64,000 bases of DNA from an uncultured Bacteroidales bacterium (GCA_900319375.1 ONOI01000001.1:62001-126000), one strand, 5' to 3'; shown: positions 15,582 through 25,389, counted from the first letter of the stretch. Numbers and translations are program-made. Notes: generated from the sequence alone by a model not told the origin.

Positions 15582-16406
15582 TTACTCACCACGCGCCTGT
15601 CTAAGTAAGTTCCCAAATTCAGCGATGTCGCGGCAGACGAGGTCGGGCTTGGAGCCGGCAGGAGCGGCCTCGACATCAGCGAGGGTCGACTCGCCGCTGA
15701 GGACCAGCACGGCGAGCGCGCCGGCGCCGCGAGCCATCGCGATATCGGTATACAGGCGGTCGCCTACCATCGCGATCTGCGATGGCTCGAGCCCCAGCCG
15801 GCGCTCTATTCCCGCCAGCATCTCCGGATCGGGCTTACCGAGAACCTTGTCCGGTTTTCGCCCTGTCGCATGCTCAATACACTTGCAGATAGACCCGCAA
15901 TCGACCAGCACCGTAGGCTGATCCGTAGGACACACCCTGTCCGGATTGGTCGCCAGATAAGGCAGTCCCTGCTTAACCCACCACGCAGCCCGGCAAAGCC
16001 TCGAATACTGCAAAGTCATATCAAACGCAGCAACTACTATATCCGGCACGTCATCCGGCGAATCGGCGCATGACACGAACCCTGCCTCCTCAAACTGCGA
16101 AATCATCGACGGAGTTCCCAGCAGAAACAGCCTTCGCGCCGACGGAAACTCCGCTTTGATATAATCTATCATCGCAATCGTCGTCGTGTACATCTGCTCT
16201 TCCGTGCAGGGAATCTCCATCTTCCGCAGTTTTGCCAAATAATCCGATAGCGACTTCGACGGGTTATTCGTCAAAAACGAATACGTAATCCCCATCTCCG
16301 TCAACCCCGCCAAAAAATCCAGCGTAAACGGAAACCTCGTGTTGCTCAAATAGATCGTTCCATCCATATCGAGCGCCACGTGCTTTATTCGCGACAGGTC
16401 TACCAC
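15582..16406 (-). CDS. NagD-type HAD-superfamily phosphatase
   Basis: 274 residues, cytoplasmic. HAD motif I is ALDMDGTIYLSN (nucleophile Asp and acid Asp), motif II FLTNNPS, motif III Lys in VLGKPDPEM, and motif IV MVGDRLYTDIAMARGAG. The C2-type cap between motifs II and III fits the HAD-IIA (NagD) class, which hydrolyses sugar phosphates or nucleotides. It overlaps the end of the NagB-like/PIG-L fusion gene by 7 nt and is the last gene of the GlcNAc-centred run, so a role in amino-sugar phosphate handling is plausible but inferred. Confidence 0.85.
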   Translation of the reverse strand: MVDLSRIKHVALDMDGTIYLSNTRFPFTLDFLAGLTEMGITYSFLTNNPSKSLSDYLAKLRKMEIPCTEEQMYTTTIAMIDYIKAEFPSARRLFLLGTPSMISQFEEAGFVSCADSPDDVPDIVVAAFDMTLQYSRLCRAAWWVKQGLPYLATNPDRVCPTDQPTVLVDCGSICKCIEHATGRKPDKVLGKPDPEMLAGIERRLGLEPSQIAMVGDRLYTDIAMARGAGALAVLVLSGESTLADVEAAPAGSKPDLVCRDIAEFGNLLRQARGE

Positions 16407-18331
16407 AGCTTCAGGAATACCTCGATAGCCTGATACTCGGCCATTCCGAGGGCGTCGTAGTGTTTCGCGGTACCTTCGGTACGCTCCTCGGCCCTCTGCC
16501 AGAACTCGCGAGGATCATCACCAGGGAACGGAACTATATCCTTCTGAGAAAGGTGATGGTAGATAGAGTGTCTCTTCTCTACAACCTCGTCCGGACTCAG
16601 CGGAACGGCCATATCTACGCGGCCAAGCTCCCACTCCATCCATGCTCCACGATAGAGCCAGACATGGGAACCGGCGATCCACTCGACTCCCTCGTCCTTG
16701 AGCTGCTCCATCGCCTCGAGCGCACACTCCGTACATACGCGGTGTGTTCCATGAGGATCGGCAAGGTCGCCGGCCATGAACACCATATCCGGTTTCAGCT
16801 CGTTGAGGAGGTTCTTGATGATATCAACATCGGCCTGCGAGCGCGGGAGTTTCTTGATGCCGCCGGACTCGTAGAACGGGAGGTTGAGGAAGTGGGCATG
16901 GGAATAGTCCAGACCAAAGGAATGGACAGCGCCCTTGGCCTCAGAGCGACGGATGGCCGCCTTGATATCGAGCAGCGCTCGCGGTTCGGGCTCGCCCGGG
17001 ACCTTCGAGGCCACGAGTTTCTGAACCTCGTCTACACGGTCGCCGAAGCCCAGTTCGCGGGCGGCGTCCATATGCTGGATAACGACATCGTCGTGGACAG
17101 CTACGTTGCCCGAGGTCTCGTATGCGACGTGGACGTCGTGGCCCTGATGAGCCAGGCGGATGAAGGTACCGCCCATCGAGATTACGTCATCGTCCGGGTG
17201 GGGCGAGAAGATAAGAACGGTCTTCGGGAAGGGCTTGGAAGCAACGGGACGGGTTGAATCGTCTGCGTTGGGTTTGCCGCCCGGCCAGCCGGAGATAGTG
17301 TGCTGAAGGTCATTGAAAACCTTGATGTTGATATCGGAATAAGGTCCGTACTGTTCTACGAGCTGTCCGAGAGAATTCTGGAGATAATCCTGCAGGGAGA
17401 GCTTCAGAATAGGCTTGTGGACAGTGTCGCAAAGCCAGATAACGGCCTTACGGATAAACTTGGGGGTCCACTCGCATGGGCCGATACACCAGGGAGCGAC
17501 CATCCTGAGGAGGTTGGCTCCGGAGTTCTCGTCTACATAGAGCTTGACATTGTCGTGCATCTGGAAGAACGAAGCCGGATAGTCGGGATCGATCTTCTTC
17601 TCCACTATCTTCTGGACCATCTCGGCCTTATCCTCACCCCAGGCCATCAGGATGACCTTGGAAGCGGACATCATGGTGGAGATACCCATCGTGATAGCCT
17701 GCGAAGGAGTCTGGACAAGGTCGCCGTTGAAGTTGCGGGCCTGGCGCTTGCGGGACTGGTAAGGCAGGAGAACAACGCGGGTACGGCTTCCGCGGTCTGT
17801 CCATGACTCGTTGAATCCTACCTGACCCTGCTCGCCTACTCCGATAACGAGGAGATCGAGCCCGCGCGCTTTCTTGTCGAACTCTGCGCAGTACTCGGAG
17901 AGCTTATCCTCGGGAACTGTTCCGTCGGGGATATGGATGTTCTCCTTCTTGATGTCGATGTGGTCGAGAAGCTCCGAGCGGAGACGGTGGTTGCGGCTCT
18001 GAGCCTCATCTGGGGAAACGGGATAGTACTCGTCTACCGAGAAGACCTCTACATTGGCAAATGAAACCTCACCCTGGGTACAAGCCCTCTGAAGGTCGTT
18101 GTAAAGAGGGAGAGGAGAATTTCCGGTCGTAAGACCGAGCTTGAAGAGAGGCTTGGCGGGGGTGGGCTTGAAAGCCTTGATCGCCGCGACTACCTCGTCT
18201 GCTACCATCTGGCTCGCTATATAGGGAGTATCAAGAATCTCAGTATAAATCCTTTCCTTGCTGTGGAGGATGTCTTTCGGGAGGCCTTTCTCGATAAGGC
18301 CGCCGTCTTTAGGAAGCGAAAAATGTTTCAT
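16400..18331 (-). CDS. NagB-like / PIG-L deacetylase fusion protein
   Basis: 643 residues. Residues about 30-290 are a glucosamine-6-phosphate deaminase fold: KLGLTTGNSPLPLYNDL (phosphate loop) and VFSVDEYYPVS. At the catalytic loop it reads GVGEQGQVGFNES, so the Asp and His of canonical GxDGHIAFNE are Gln168 and Gln170, while Glu175 is kept. Residues about 365-643 are a PIG-L/LmbE deacetylase with PHPDDD at 378-383 and Zn-ligand region DPHGTHRVC. Homologous two-domain proteins occur in other Bacteroidota. The PIG-L part could deacetylate GlcNAc-6-P or a similar sugar, standing in for NagA, which is not seen here. The NagB-like part may be non-catalytic or altered. It lies 2 nt downstream of the GDPD gene. 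Confidence 0.85.
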   Translation of the reverse strand: MKHFSLPKDGGLIEKGLPKDILHSKERIYTEILDTPYIASQMVADEVVAAIKAFKPTPAKPLFKLGLTTGNSPLPLYNDLQRACTQGEVSFANVEVFSVDEYYPVSPDEAQSRNHRLRSELLDHIDIKKENIHIPDGTVPEDKLSEYCAEFDKKARGLDLLVIGVGEQGQVGFNESWTDRGSRTRVVLLPYQSRKRQARNFNGDLVQTPSQAITMGISTMMSASKVILMAWGEDKAEMVQKIVEKKIDPDYPASFFQMHDNVKLYVDENSGANLLRMVAPWCIGPCEWTPKFIRKAVIWLCDTVHKPILKLSLQDYLQNSLGQLVEQYGPYSDINIKVFNDLQHTISGWPGGKPNADDSTRPVASKPFPKTVLIFSPHPDDDVISMGGTFIRLAHQGHDVHVAYETSGNVAVHDDVVIQHMDAARELGFGDRVDEVQKLVASKVPGEPEPRALLDIKAAIRRSEAKGAVHSFGLDYSHAHFLNLPFYESGGIKKLPRSQADVDIIKNLLNELKPDMVFMAGDLADPHGTHRVCTECALEAMEQLKDEGVEWIAGSHVWLYRGAWMEWELGRVDMAVPLSPDEVVEKRHSIYHHLSQKDIVPFPGDDPREFWQRAEERTEGTAKHYDALGMAEYQAIEVFLKLW

Positions 18332-18333
18332 TA

Positions 18334-19143
18334 TTAAAAATTCTTACCAGCTTTGAGTTCTTTAACCTTCATTTCTTTGAGAAGAGCGCGGCAGTCCTCG
18401 GGACGGTTTGTAGTAATGTAATCAACTCCCATCTCGATAAGCTTGCGCATATCCTCTTTCTTGTCGACTGTCCAGACATTGACGCTCATGCCGTGGCTGC
18501 GGGCCTTGGTATACCAGTCGGGCTTCTGATAAAGGGTGCCGAAATAAGTATCAACTCCGTTGACTCCGTTTGCGAAGACTACGTCGGGATCGGGATCAGA
18601 GCCGAGGTATTGAACGATGAATCCGGGACACTTCTGGGCGAAGAACATACACTCCCTCATAGAGAACGAGATGAAGATAACCTGCTTGGGATCAAAAAGG
18701 CCTGCTGCCTTAAGGGCGGCGATGCTCTTGTCGACCGCAAGTTCCTCGAGCTCCTCGGGGTGGAACTTAAGTTCGAAGACTACGCGGCACTTCTTGTTTT
18801 TCTTGAACTGCTTGAGATACTGGTCGAGCGTAGGGATCTTCTCTCCGTTGGGGAGACGGACGTCCTTAAACTCGGCTGCATCGTGCTCGATGAACTTCAT
18901 TCCGGCGACCGCATCGTCGTGGAAGACCATCAGCTCGCCGTCTTTTGTCATATTGACGTCGAACTCGCTGCCCCAGAACTTGCCGGCCTGAGCGGCCTTA
19001 AGCGAAGCGATGGAGTTGTGGGAGTTCCCGCCTGCCTCACACTGCCAGTATCCGCGGTGTGCTACTATAGCGACCTGCCTCTTCTTTGCAGAAAGCGGCA
19101 AAACACAGAGAAGCGCCATTGCGCAAATAAGTAATTTCTTCAT
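18334..19143 (-). CDS. periplasmic glycerophosphodiester phosphodiesterase
   Basis: 269 residues with a Sec signal peptide (MKKLLICAMALLCVLPLSA). GDPD motifs are visible: AHRGYW, FWGSEFDVNMTKDGELMVFHD (metal-ligand Glu/Asp and catalytic His), VFELKF and the C-terminal VNVWTVDKKEDMRKLIEMGVDYITTNRPE. The family hydrolyses glycerophosphodiesters such as deacylated phospholipids or glycerol-phosphate polymers. It lies 5 nt after nagB and 2 nt before the NagB-like fusion gene. This unusual placement among amino-sugar genes suggests the substrate glycan may carry glycerophosphate, which is an inference. Confidence 0.88.
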   Translation of the reverse strand: MKKLLICAMALLCVLPLSAKKRQVAIVAHRGYWQCEAGGNSHNSIASLKAAQAGKFWGSEFDVNMTKDGELMVFHDDAVAGMKFIEHDAAEFKDVRLPNGEKIPTLDQYLKQFKKNKKCRVVFELKFHPEELEELAVDKSIAALKAAGLFDPKQVIFISFSMRECMFFAQKCPGFIVQYLGSDPDPDVVFANGVNGVDTYFGTLYQKPDWYTKARSHGMSVNVWTVDKKEDMRKLIEMGVDYITTNRPEDCRALLKEMKVKELKAGKNF

Positions 19144-19148
19144 AGCTA

Positions 19149-19943
19149 TTAGAGTTTTTCTGCTGCTTCGACAGCCTTGAAATATTTATAAGAATTGACT
19201 TTAAGTTCACCTACTGAAGCCTCGTCGGCTACGATGATGCCGTTTTCGTGGGTCTGAAGGGCAGAAACAGTACACATGTGGCTGTAAGGTCCCTCGACCG
19301 CATCCTTGATGGCGCGGGCCTTCTTAGGGCCGAAGGCCAGGATGACGACCTCGCGGGCGCCGGTAACGGTAGCGACACCTACCGAAAGAGCCTGCTTGGG
19401 GACGAGATTCATATCCCCGCCGAAGAAGCGGCTGTTTACGATTCTCGTGTCTTCTGTAAGGGTCACGACTCGGGTGTGGCTCGAAAGCGGGGAGAAAGGC
19501 TCGTTGAAGGCGATGTGGCCGTCTTCGCCGATACCTCCGAGGAAGAGATCGAATCCGCCTGCCGCGGCGATCGCCTTCTCATAGGCCTCACACTCTGCGT
19601 CAAGATCCGGAGCGTTGCCGTTCAGGATATGGATATTCTGAGCGGGTTCGTCGATCTGGTCGAACAGATACTTGTGCATGAAGGAATGGTAGCTCTCGGG
19701 GTGGTTCTCGGGAAGGCCTACATACTCGTCCATATTGAACGAGATGACATTCTTGAAGGAAACCTCTCCGGCCTTGACCATCCTGATGAGTTCAGCATAG
19801 GTCTCGATCGGGGTTGAACCAGTACAAAGTCCGATTACGAAAGGCTCGTCTGTACGCGCTTTCTTCTCGTTGATCTTTGCTGCGATGTGGTGGGCTGCCC
19901 AGAGGGAGCCCTCCTTGCTTGAAGCTTTGATAATGACTTTCAT
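19149..19943 (-). CDS. nagB: glucosamine-6-phosphate deaminase
   Basis: 264 residues, cytoplasmic. It converts GlcN-6-P to fructose-6-P and ammonia. The catalytic residues match E. coli NagB even in number: Asp72-Glu73 in NMDEYVGL, and Asp141, His143 and Glu148 in GGIGEDGHIAFNEP. The phosphate loop is LCTGSTPIETY. It follows the metallophosphoesterase-glycosidase gene by 8 nt and precedes GDPD by 5 nt. This intact deaminase contrasts with the degenerate NagB domain of the fusion protein two genes further on. Confidence 0.96.
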   Translation of the reverse strand: MKVIIKASSKEGSLWAAHHIAAKINEKKARTDEPFVIGLCTGSTPIETYAELIRMVKAGEVSFKNVISFNMDEYVGLPENHPESYHSFMHKYLFDQIDEPAQNIHILNGNAPDLDAECEAYEKAIAAAGGFDLFLGGIGEDGHIAFNEPFSPLSSHTRVVTLTEDTRIVNSRFFGGDMNLVPKQALSVGVATVTGAREVVILAFGPKKARAIKDAVEGPYSHMCTVSALQTHENGIIVADEASVGELKVNSYKYFKAVEAAEKL

Positions 19944-19951
19944 AGAGCTAT

Positions 19952-22900
19952 TTATTTTTTGTATGATAACCTTAATGAGTGGACGAACGCCGTATCGGTG
20001 TCGATGTCCATATTGATAGTTTCGTCGATATATTTGAGTTCGAAGGAGTGTTCGCCGGAAGAAACCTCGAGCTTTACGCAGCTGGTCCAGCCTTCTTCGT
20101 TCCAGTCATCGCCCCTTTGCGGCATTACAACCGCCTCAACCCTCTTGCCGTCTACATACAGGGCGCGGGTAGCACACTTCTGGAAGGTCGAAAGATCGCC
20201 GTTGCCGTTAGAGTAGCTGAAGTCCAGCCAATACGTTCCGGTAACGGGAGCGGCCAGAACCACCTTCAGCTGCGAACCTCTCCTCTGGCCGAGGGACGCA
20301 TCGCAGGCGATGGTAATATCCGTAAGCCCATATCGAAGCGGCTCGCTCATGAAGGAATGGATTCCTCCTATCGTGCTGGCGATGACTACATATTCGCCGG
20401 CCTCGGTCAGCGCAAACGAATTAGAGGCCGTCTCCGACACCGCAACGCCGTCGAGCAGGACGGTATAGGATGCAGCGCCCTCAACCGGATCCCATCTCAA
20501 GGTATTGCCTTCGATCCTGGTGCGCGGGTAATCGATGTCGAACTGCACCGGCAAGACAGTAACCTTGTCGGGCGCAGCGTAGTAATCGCTCTTCATCGAT
20601 ATTTCTACGGAATGGGCGCCCTTGAGGGTGTTGGGGACGAACGGTTCTGCCGGCTCGCCGTCGAGCTTGAAGCTCTCGATTATCGAGCCCTCGCCGATTA
20701 CCCTGACATCGAGCGTCATATCGCGGTATTCAAGTCCACGGATAATTCGGGAGCCTTCGAGCGAAGCGGGCACAACGGGGGCGAACCTGATTCCGCCCGG
20801 CTCGTAATTCATTCCGAGCAGGGCGCCGCGGGTGAGCCCGATATAGCCCGCGATGCTCCACAGCTGACGCGGGGAGTCCATCGCAGTACGGGTGCTGCCG
20901 TCCGTGGCCACTAAATTCTCCATGTGGGAGCCGAAGACCGCGGCCGCACGCGCGTTGGAACCGAGGGCGTGGAGCAGCGCGGAGCGGTTCCCCGCCTTGG
21001 CGGCCGCGAGCCCGTAGAACGACGTGACGAAAGGCCATACGCCGTTGTTGTGGTACGGTGTTTCAATAGCCGAAATCTGAGGCGAGAAGATGGTAGGCCC
21101 GTAAGGGGCAAGAGGCATCTTCTCGAGGATTGCGGCCGCCTGGCGCTCACCTGCGATGTCCCAGAGGACGCAGAGGGCTTCGCCCAGCGTCTCGCTTCTG
21201 GGACTGAGCACGCGCGAACCGCGGCCGTAGATATACTGGGCGTAATAGCCCTTGTCTTCCATCCAGAAGTAGGCGTTGATTGCAGTTTTCAGAGCCTCAG
21301 CCTGGGCGGCATATTTCTTAGCGTCGCTTCTGTGGCCGAGTTTTTCTCCCATCTTCGCGAGAACATCGAGCGCGCGGTAGAAGACGGCGTTAGTCCCGAG
21401 ACACTCGCTCTGGGCGATATCGGCCGGCTGCATCCACTTTGGATAGCTCTGCTCGCGCCAATCGATAAACGACGACTCGCCGCGATACAGGCCGGTAGCC
21501 TGGTTGAACGCGACTACACGGTCTGCCTCGAGGCTGCGGCGGATGATATGGTAGACCTGCCTGAGCCAGGCGTCGCTGCCCGTTTCGAGGTAGATTTCCC
21601 ACGCTGCAGCGGCCCAAATCTCGCGGTCGGTCGAGCATGGCCACGACCCGCCGGTACCGGTATCTTGGATGATGCGGTTCTTCTTGTCTACCTTCCTAAG
21701 GAGGCAGGCCTTCATTTCCTCCGGGTCCACATGAGCCAGCGAAAGGATGGCGCTGTAGGACATATCGCGGGTCCAGACGCCGCCCCAGTACTGGCCGGTG
21801 CGGTAGGTTCCATCCTTCTCCTTGTTCAGGGTCAGTTCGTGGATAGCCAGGTTGTAGAGGCTGGTTTCCAGACGGCTTGCGCCGGTATAGGTTCCGAATT
21901 CGGGATGGGCCTGGACCGGCTGGGCCTTAACATCTGACTGGCCTTCGACTACATTGTCTGAATTCCATGTATAGGCGTCTGTCTTGTAGATCTGACGGCT
22001 GTTGTTCCACTTGGAAACATTGCCGAAGCGGTCTGTAACAGTTATCTCGACGTAGGAATCAGGGCTGTCCGGTTTTGCGCAGAACATATGGACGGAATTT
22101 GCCTCGTCGAGGTACTTCCACTTGTATTCTTTCTCACGCCTGTCGCGGATGTCCTTCATAATCGAACGGTCGTGGCCGGTGTAGCGCTCCATCGCGCCGC
22201 GCGGCATTCCGTTTTCGCTCCACTCTACCCTCCACTTACTGTCGTAGTTCCAGACATTCGCAACAACGCAGTCCGGCTTCTCGGGGTCTTCACCCACCCG
22301 GTATGCGCTGAACTGGCAGTCTTTCGGCTGACCCACCGGCTTGAAATACCACTTCAGGTCCTGTCCGTCCACTTCGTAGACGTAGTAGCCCCATGGCACT
22401 CCGTCCGAAGCGAGCATCGCCTGCCAGAAGAGGCCGCTCAGCGGGGCGTGGTTGTGTTCCATCAGACCGGGAGCTATCTCATAGTTCTCGGCGAAGTGTT
22501 TGTGGGCCGAGCAGATATGGGCGTCGTAAGGCTTCAGGATGTCGTACAGAGCCTGACGGTTGGTAAGGATATCATTGAACTTCTCGGCTTTCCAGTTTCC
22601 TTCGAGAGCGGCCCAGCTGTAGGTAGGAATATGGCAGAAAAGAACTACCAGATTTCCCTCCGGTACATCGGCCAGGTCTTTCTTTATCCACTCCAGCTGA
22701 TGGCGGCTCAGGTAGCCTATGTAATGACGGGTGTAGTTGAACACATCGTCCATCACTATGTAGTGGACCTTACCCTTATCGAAAGAATAATAGGTAGGGC
22801 CGAAAAGATCAGTGTAGAACTTTTTCGAATCTTCATCTGTCCTGGCGTCGCCCTTATAGTCGTGGTTGCCCATCAGGGTGAAGAACGGGAAACCGGCCTC

Positions 22901-23428
22901 GGCGGTAGCTTTCTGGATGTCCACCGACATTCCGCTCCACCAGTCGCCTACTATATCGCCGCAGGAAACACCGAACGCGGGCACTCCCGCATCTTCTGCT
23001 ACCTGCGCCGCATCTGCAGCTGCCTGCTTTACGAAATCAATTTCCTGCTCCTCATAAACCTGAACGTCTGCCCAGACTACGAAAAGGTGTTTAGTCTCAT
23101 CGACTCCGGTACGGACTATATTGAAGTCTGCAGTCTGGCCTTTACCCTCGCGGGTAAGTTCGCGGTAGAAGAGCGGAGCTCCATGCCACTCGGGAGTCTC
23201 ATAACCCGCCGGGATCGAGATGTAGACGAACTGCGCGTCGTCGTGGACATCGATCTCGTAGGCTCCACGCTGGTCTGTACGGACGAAATTATATCCGTCC
23301 GTCACCTTCACCTCCGCCACGGGCTTTCCGGCCTGGTCGTAAACGTGGCCGCTGACTATGTAAGAGGAAGCCAGCAGATTCGCGCCCAGAAGCAGCGCAG
23401 AGAGGGTGAAAAATATTTTTTTCATCAT
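19952..23428 (-). CDS. calcineurin-like phosphoesterase fused to an (alpha/alpha)6 glycoside hydrolase
   Basis: 1158 residues with a Sec signal peptide. Residues about 22-110 form a carboxypeptidase-regulatory-like domain (VSGHVYDQAGKPVAEVKVTD). Residues about 115-350 are a calcineurin-like phosphoesterase with metal motifs VWADVQ, VSCGDIVGD, LMGNHD, FCHIP and SAHKH, followed by a MetallophosC-like domain to about 510. Residues about 530-880 form a toroid resembling clan GH-G (GH63/GH37 type): YWGGVWTRDMSYSAIL, GGSWPCSTDREIWAAAAWE, GESSFIDWREQSYPKWMQ, TPYHNNGVWPFV. The C-terminus (about 900-1158) is beta-rich and binding-module-like. The first half alone equals a usual Bacteroidota metallophosphoesterase, so this joins phosphate-ester and glycosidic-bond cleavage in one periplasmic protein. 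It overlaps the preceding GH97 gene by 4 nt. Confidence 0.85.
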   Translation of the reverse strand: MMKKIFFTLSALLLGANLLASSYIVSGHVYDQAGKPVAEVKVTDGYNFVRTDQRGAYEIDVHDDAQFVYISIPAGYETPEWHGAPLFYRELTREGKGQTADFNIVRTGVDETKHLFVVWADVQVYEEQEIDFVKQAAADAAQVAEDAGVPAFGVSCGDIVGDWWSGMSVDIQKATAEAGFPFFTLMGNHDYKGDARTDEDSKKFYTDLFGPTYYSFDKGKVHYIVMDDVFNYTRHYIGYLSRHQLEWIKKDLADVPEGNLVVLFCHIPTYSWAALEGNWKAEKFNDILTNRQALYDILKPYDAHICSAHKHFAENYEIAPGLMEHNHAPLSGLFWQAMLASDGVPWGYYVYEVDGQDLKWYFKPVGQPKDCQFSAYRVGEDPEKPDCVVANVWNYDSKWRVEWSENGMPRGAMERYTGHDRSIMKDIRDRREKEYKWKYLDEANSVHMFCAKPDSPDSYVEITVTDRFGNVSKWNNSRQIYKTDAYTWNSDNVVEGQSDVKAQPVQAHPEFGTYTGASRLETSLYNLAIHELTLNKEKDGTYRTGQYWGGVWTRDMSYSAILSLAHVDPEEMKACLLRKVDKKNRIIQDTGTGGSWPCSTDREIWAAAAWEIYLETGSDAWLRQVYHIIRRSLEADRVVAFNQATGLYRGESSFIDWREQSYPKWMQPADIAQSECLGTNAVFYRALDVLAKMGEKLGHRSDAKKYAAQAEALKTAINAYFWMEDKGYYAQYIYGRGSRVLSPRSETLGEALCVLWDIAGERQAAAILEKMPLAPYGPTIFSPQISAIETPYHNNGVWPFVTSFYGLAAAKAGNRSALLHALGSNARAAAVFGSHMENLVATDGSTRTAMDSPRQLWSIAGYIGLTRGALLGMNYEPGGIRFAPVVPASLEGSRIIRGLEYRDMTLDVRVIGEGSIIESFKLDGEPAEPFVPNTLKGAHSVEISMKSDYYAAPDKVTVLPVQFDIDYPRTRIEGNTLRWDPVEGAASYTVLLDGVAVSETASNSFALTEAGEYVVIASTIGGIHSFMSEPLRYGLTDITIACDASLGQRRGSQLKVVLAAPVTGTYWLDFSYSNGNGDLSTFQKCATRALYVDGKRVEAVVMPQRGDDWNEEGWTSCVKLEVSSGEHSFELKYIDETINMDIDTDTAFVHSLRLSYKK

Positions 23429-25389
23429 TTCTTAACGAATTCGGCGACCCAACCGCCGCCCTTGGCCATCTTGACGGGGAGTTCATCTCCGGCCTCGACG
23501 GTCAATGTTTCAATCTTATAATCCTCCGCCCATGTATCGGCATTGATACCATCGCGGTGAATTGTAGCTGTCCACTCGCCCTCCTCAAGGAAGGAAGTAT
23601 CGAGAGTAAGTTCACGTCCGTCCCAATTGGTAAGGCCGGCCGAATACCAGCGCCCGTCCGCAGTCTTGCGCGAGATAAGCAGGTACTCGCCTGCTACCGC
23701 TTCGTGGGCCACCGTCTTCTCCCATACCGTAGGGATCTTTGCGAGATACTTCGCAAACTCGGGAGCCTGATAATACTTCGAAGGAGTATCACAGAGCATC
23801 ATAAGCGGGCTCTCGTAGGTAACGAAGAGAGCCACCTGATGGGAACGCGTTCCCTGGCTCATGGGGTGATACCAGAGCGGGCTGTAATCGTCTTTAGTCG
23901 CATTGTTTACCGCGCCCGGAGTATAATCCATAGGACCGGCAACCATACGGGTGAAAGGCAGGACCATATCGTGGTCCGGCGAGATATCTGCAGAATCCTT
24001 GTCGTGTTCCATTCCGTGGACGCCCTCGAAGGTCATAGCATTAGGATAGGTCCTCTGAAGGCCGGCAGGCTTGTAGGCTCCATGGTAATCGACCAGGAGG
24101 TGACGTCTGGCGCACTCTTTTGCTACCCGCTCATAGAAGTTGACCATATTCTGGTCCTGCATCTGCATAAAGTCTACCTTTATTCCGGCCACTCCCCACA
24201 TAGCGTAGACATCCAGAATGTGTTCGAGATCTGCGATCATAGGGGTCCAAAGGGTCCACAGGACGACTCCTACTCCCTTTGATTTTCCGTAAGCGATGAG
24301 TTCCTTCAGGTCGAGATCCGGCTGAGCCTCGACAATATTGAGGGTAGAGGCGGACCAGCCTTCATCCAGAAGGATGTATTCCAGGCCGAACTTCGCTGCA
24401 AAATCAATGAAATACTTATAAGTATCAGTATTGACTCCTGCCTTGAAATCCACTCCGAACACGTTGATTCCTGACCACCACTCCCAGCTTATCTTTCCGG
24501 GCTTAAGCCAACTCCAGTCGCCGGGTCTTTCCGGGGCTGCAAGCTGCCAGGCCAGGGTATTTTCCAGTATCTCCTTATCTGAACCGACACACAGTACGCG
24601 CCAGGGATAAGCGCGGACTCCCGTCGTACGCGCGATACAGTCGGCGAGTTTCGTTACTGTTACATCGCGGTCGTTTCTCATCTCATACTCGTCGATGACG
24701 TGGGGGAATTCTGCCTTCAGGGTTCCGCCGTTACCCGCACGAAGCATCATATTCGGATAGTCGAGCAGAGCCGTCTCGGTAATGACCGCCCTAAGACCGG
24801 ATGGAGTCTTTACACTGATAGGAAGGTAGGCATAAGTATCCGTACCGATTTCGTCAATCACGCGCTCCTTGAAGAAAGCCTCGGCATGTGTGATGTAATC
24901 CGGATTCTTTTCGTTAGCCCAATAGGCCTTAGTACCGGAAGGGAGATTCCACTCAGAAACCTCGTCCTTTACCTCTACCTCGTCTCCGTCTTCAAGCCAA
25001 GTCATGAAACGGTATGCCGCTCCATTGTCATAAGCCCTGAACGCGACCGCCCAGTCGCCGATAGGCTTAAGGGTCATCTGATTATAGCAATCGCGTATCT
25101 CCCTGTTCTTGGTAGGTACCGTAGCAGTAAGGGCATCATTGCGATAGACCCTCCTGGGGCGGTCGAACTTACAGTCTGCTCCCAAGACTCCTTTGTCCTT
25201 GAGTTCCAGGCTTATCGCGCTGAATTCCATCACAGTTTCTCCGTTTTTCGTCACACTCCACATCAACTGACGTCCATCTCTAACCCTAATACAGAGCGAG
25301 CCGTCTGGAGAGACGACGGCATATTCCCTTGCTCCAAGGCTGACAGCCGTCAGAGCGCAGAGAGCTATGATCGTAATAAGCTTTTTCAT
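23425..25389 (-). CDS. GH97 glycosidase, retaining type (alpha-galactosidase-like)
   Basis: 654 residues with signal peptide MKKLITIIALCALTAVSLGA. GH97 architecture: N-terminal beta-sandwich, (beta/alpha)8 barrel from about 295, C-terminal beta domain. Asp406 in GIKVDFMQM and Glu461 in GVHGMEHD are 55 residues apart, the same spacing as the nucleophile Asp415 and acid/base Glu470 of the retaining B. thetaiotaomicron alpha-galactosidase BtGH97b. The base glutamates of the inverting SusB type are absent (DYHGAYKP has Gly where SusB has Glu). An alpha-galactosidase or related alpha-glycosidase in the periplasm is therefore likely. It overlaps both neighbours by 4 nt (ATGA). Confidence 0.92.
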   Translation of the reverse strand: MKKLITIIALCALTAVSLGAREYAVVSPDGSLCIRVRDGRQLMWSVTKNGETVMEFSAISLELKDKGVLGADCKFDRPRRVYRNDALTATVPTKNREIRDCYNQMTLKPIGDWAVAFRAYDNGAAYRFMTWLEDGDEVEVKDEVSEWNLPSGTKAYWANEKNPDYITHAEAFFKERVIDEIGTDTYAYLPISVKTPSGLRAVITETALLDYPNMMLRAGNGGTLKAEFPHVIDEYEMRNDRDVTVTKLADCIARTTGVRAYPWRVLCVGSDKEILENTLAWQLAAPERPGDWSWLKPGKISWEWWSGINVFGVDFKAGVNTDTYKYFIDFAAKFGLEYILLDEGWSASTLNIVEAQPDLDLKELIAYGKSKGVGVVLWTLWTPMIADLEHILDVYAMWGVAGIKVDFMQMQDQNMVNFYERVAKECARRHLLVDYHGAYKPAGLQRTYPNAMTFEGVHGMEHDKDSADISPDHDMVLPFTRMVAGPMDYTPGAVNNATKDDYSPLWYHPMSQGTRSHQVALFVTYESPLMMLCDTPSKYYQAPEFAKYLAKIPTVWEKTVAHEAVAGEYLLISRKTADGRWYSAGLTNWDGRELTLDTSFLEEGEWTATIHRDGINADTWAEDYKIETLTVEAGDELPVKMAKGGGWVAEFVKK

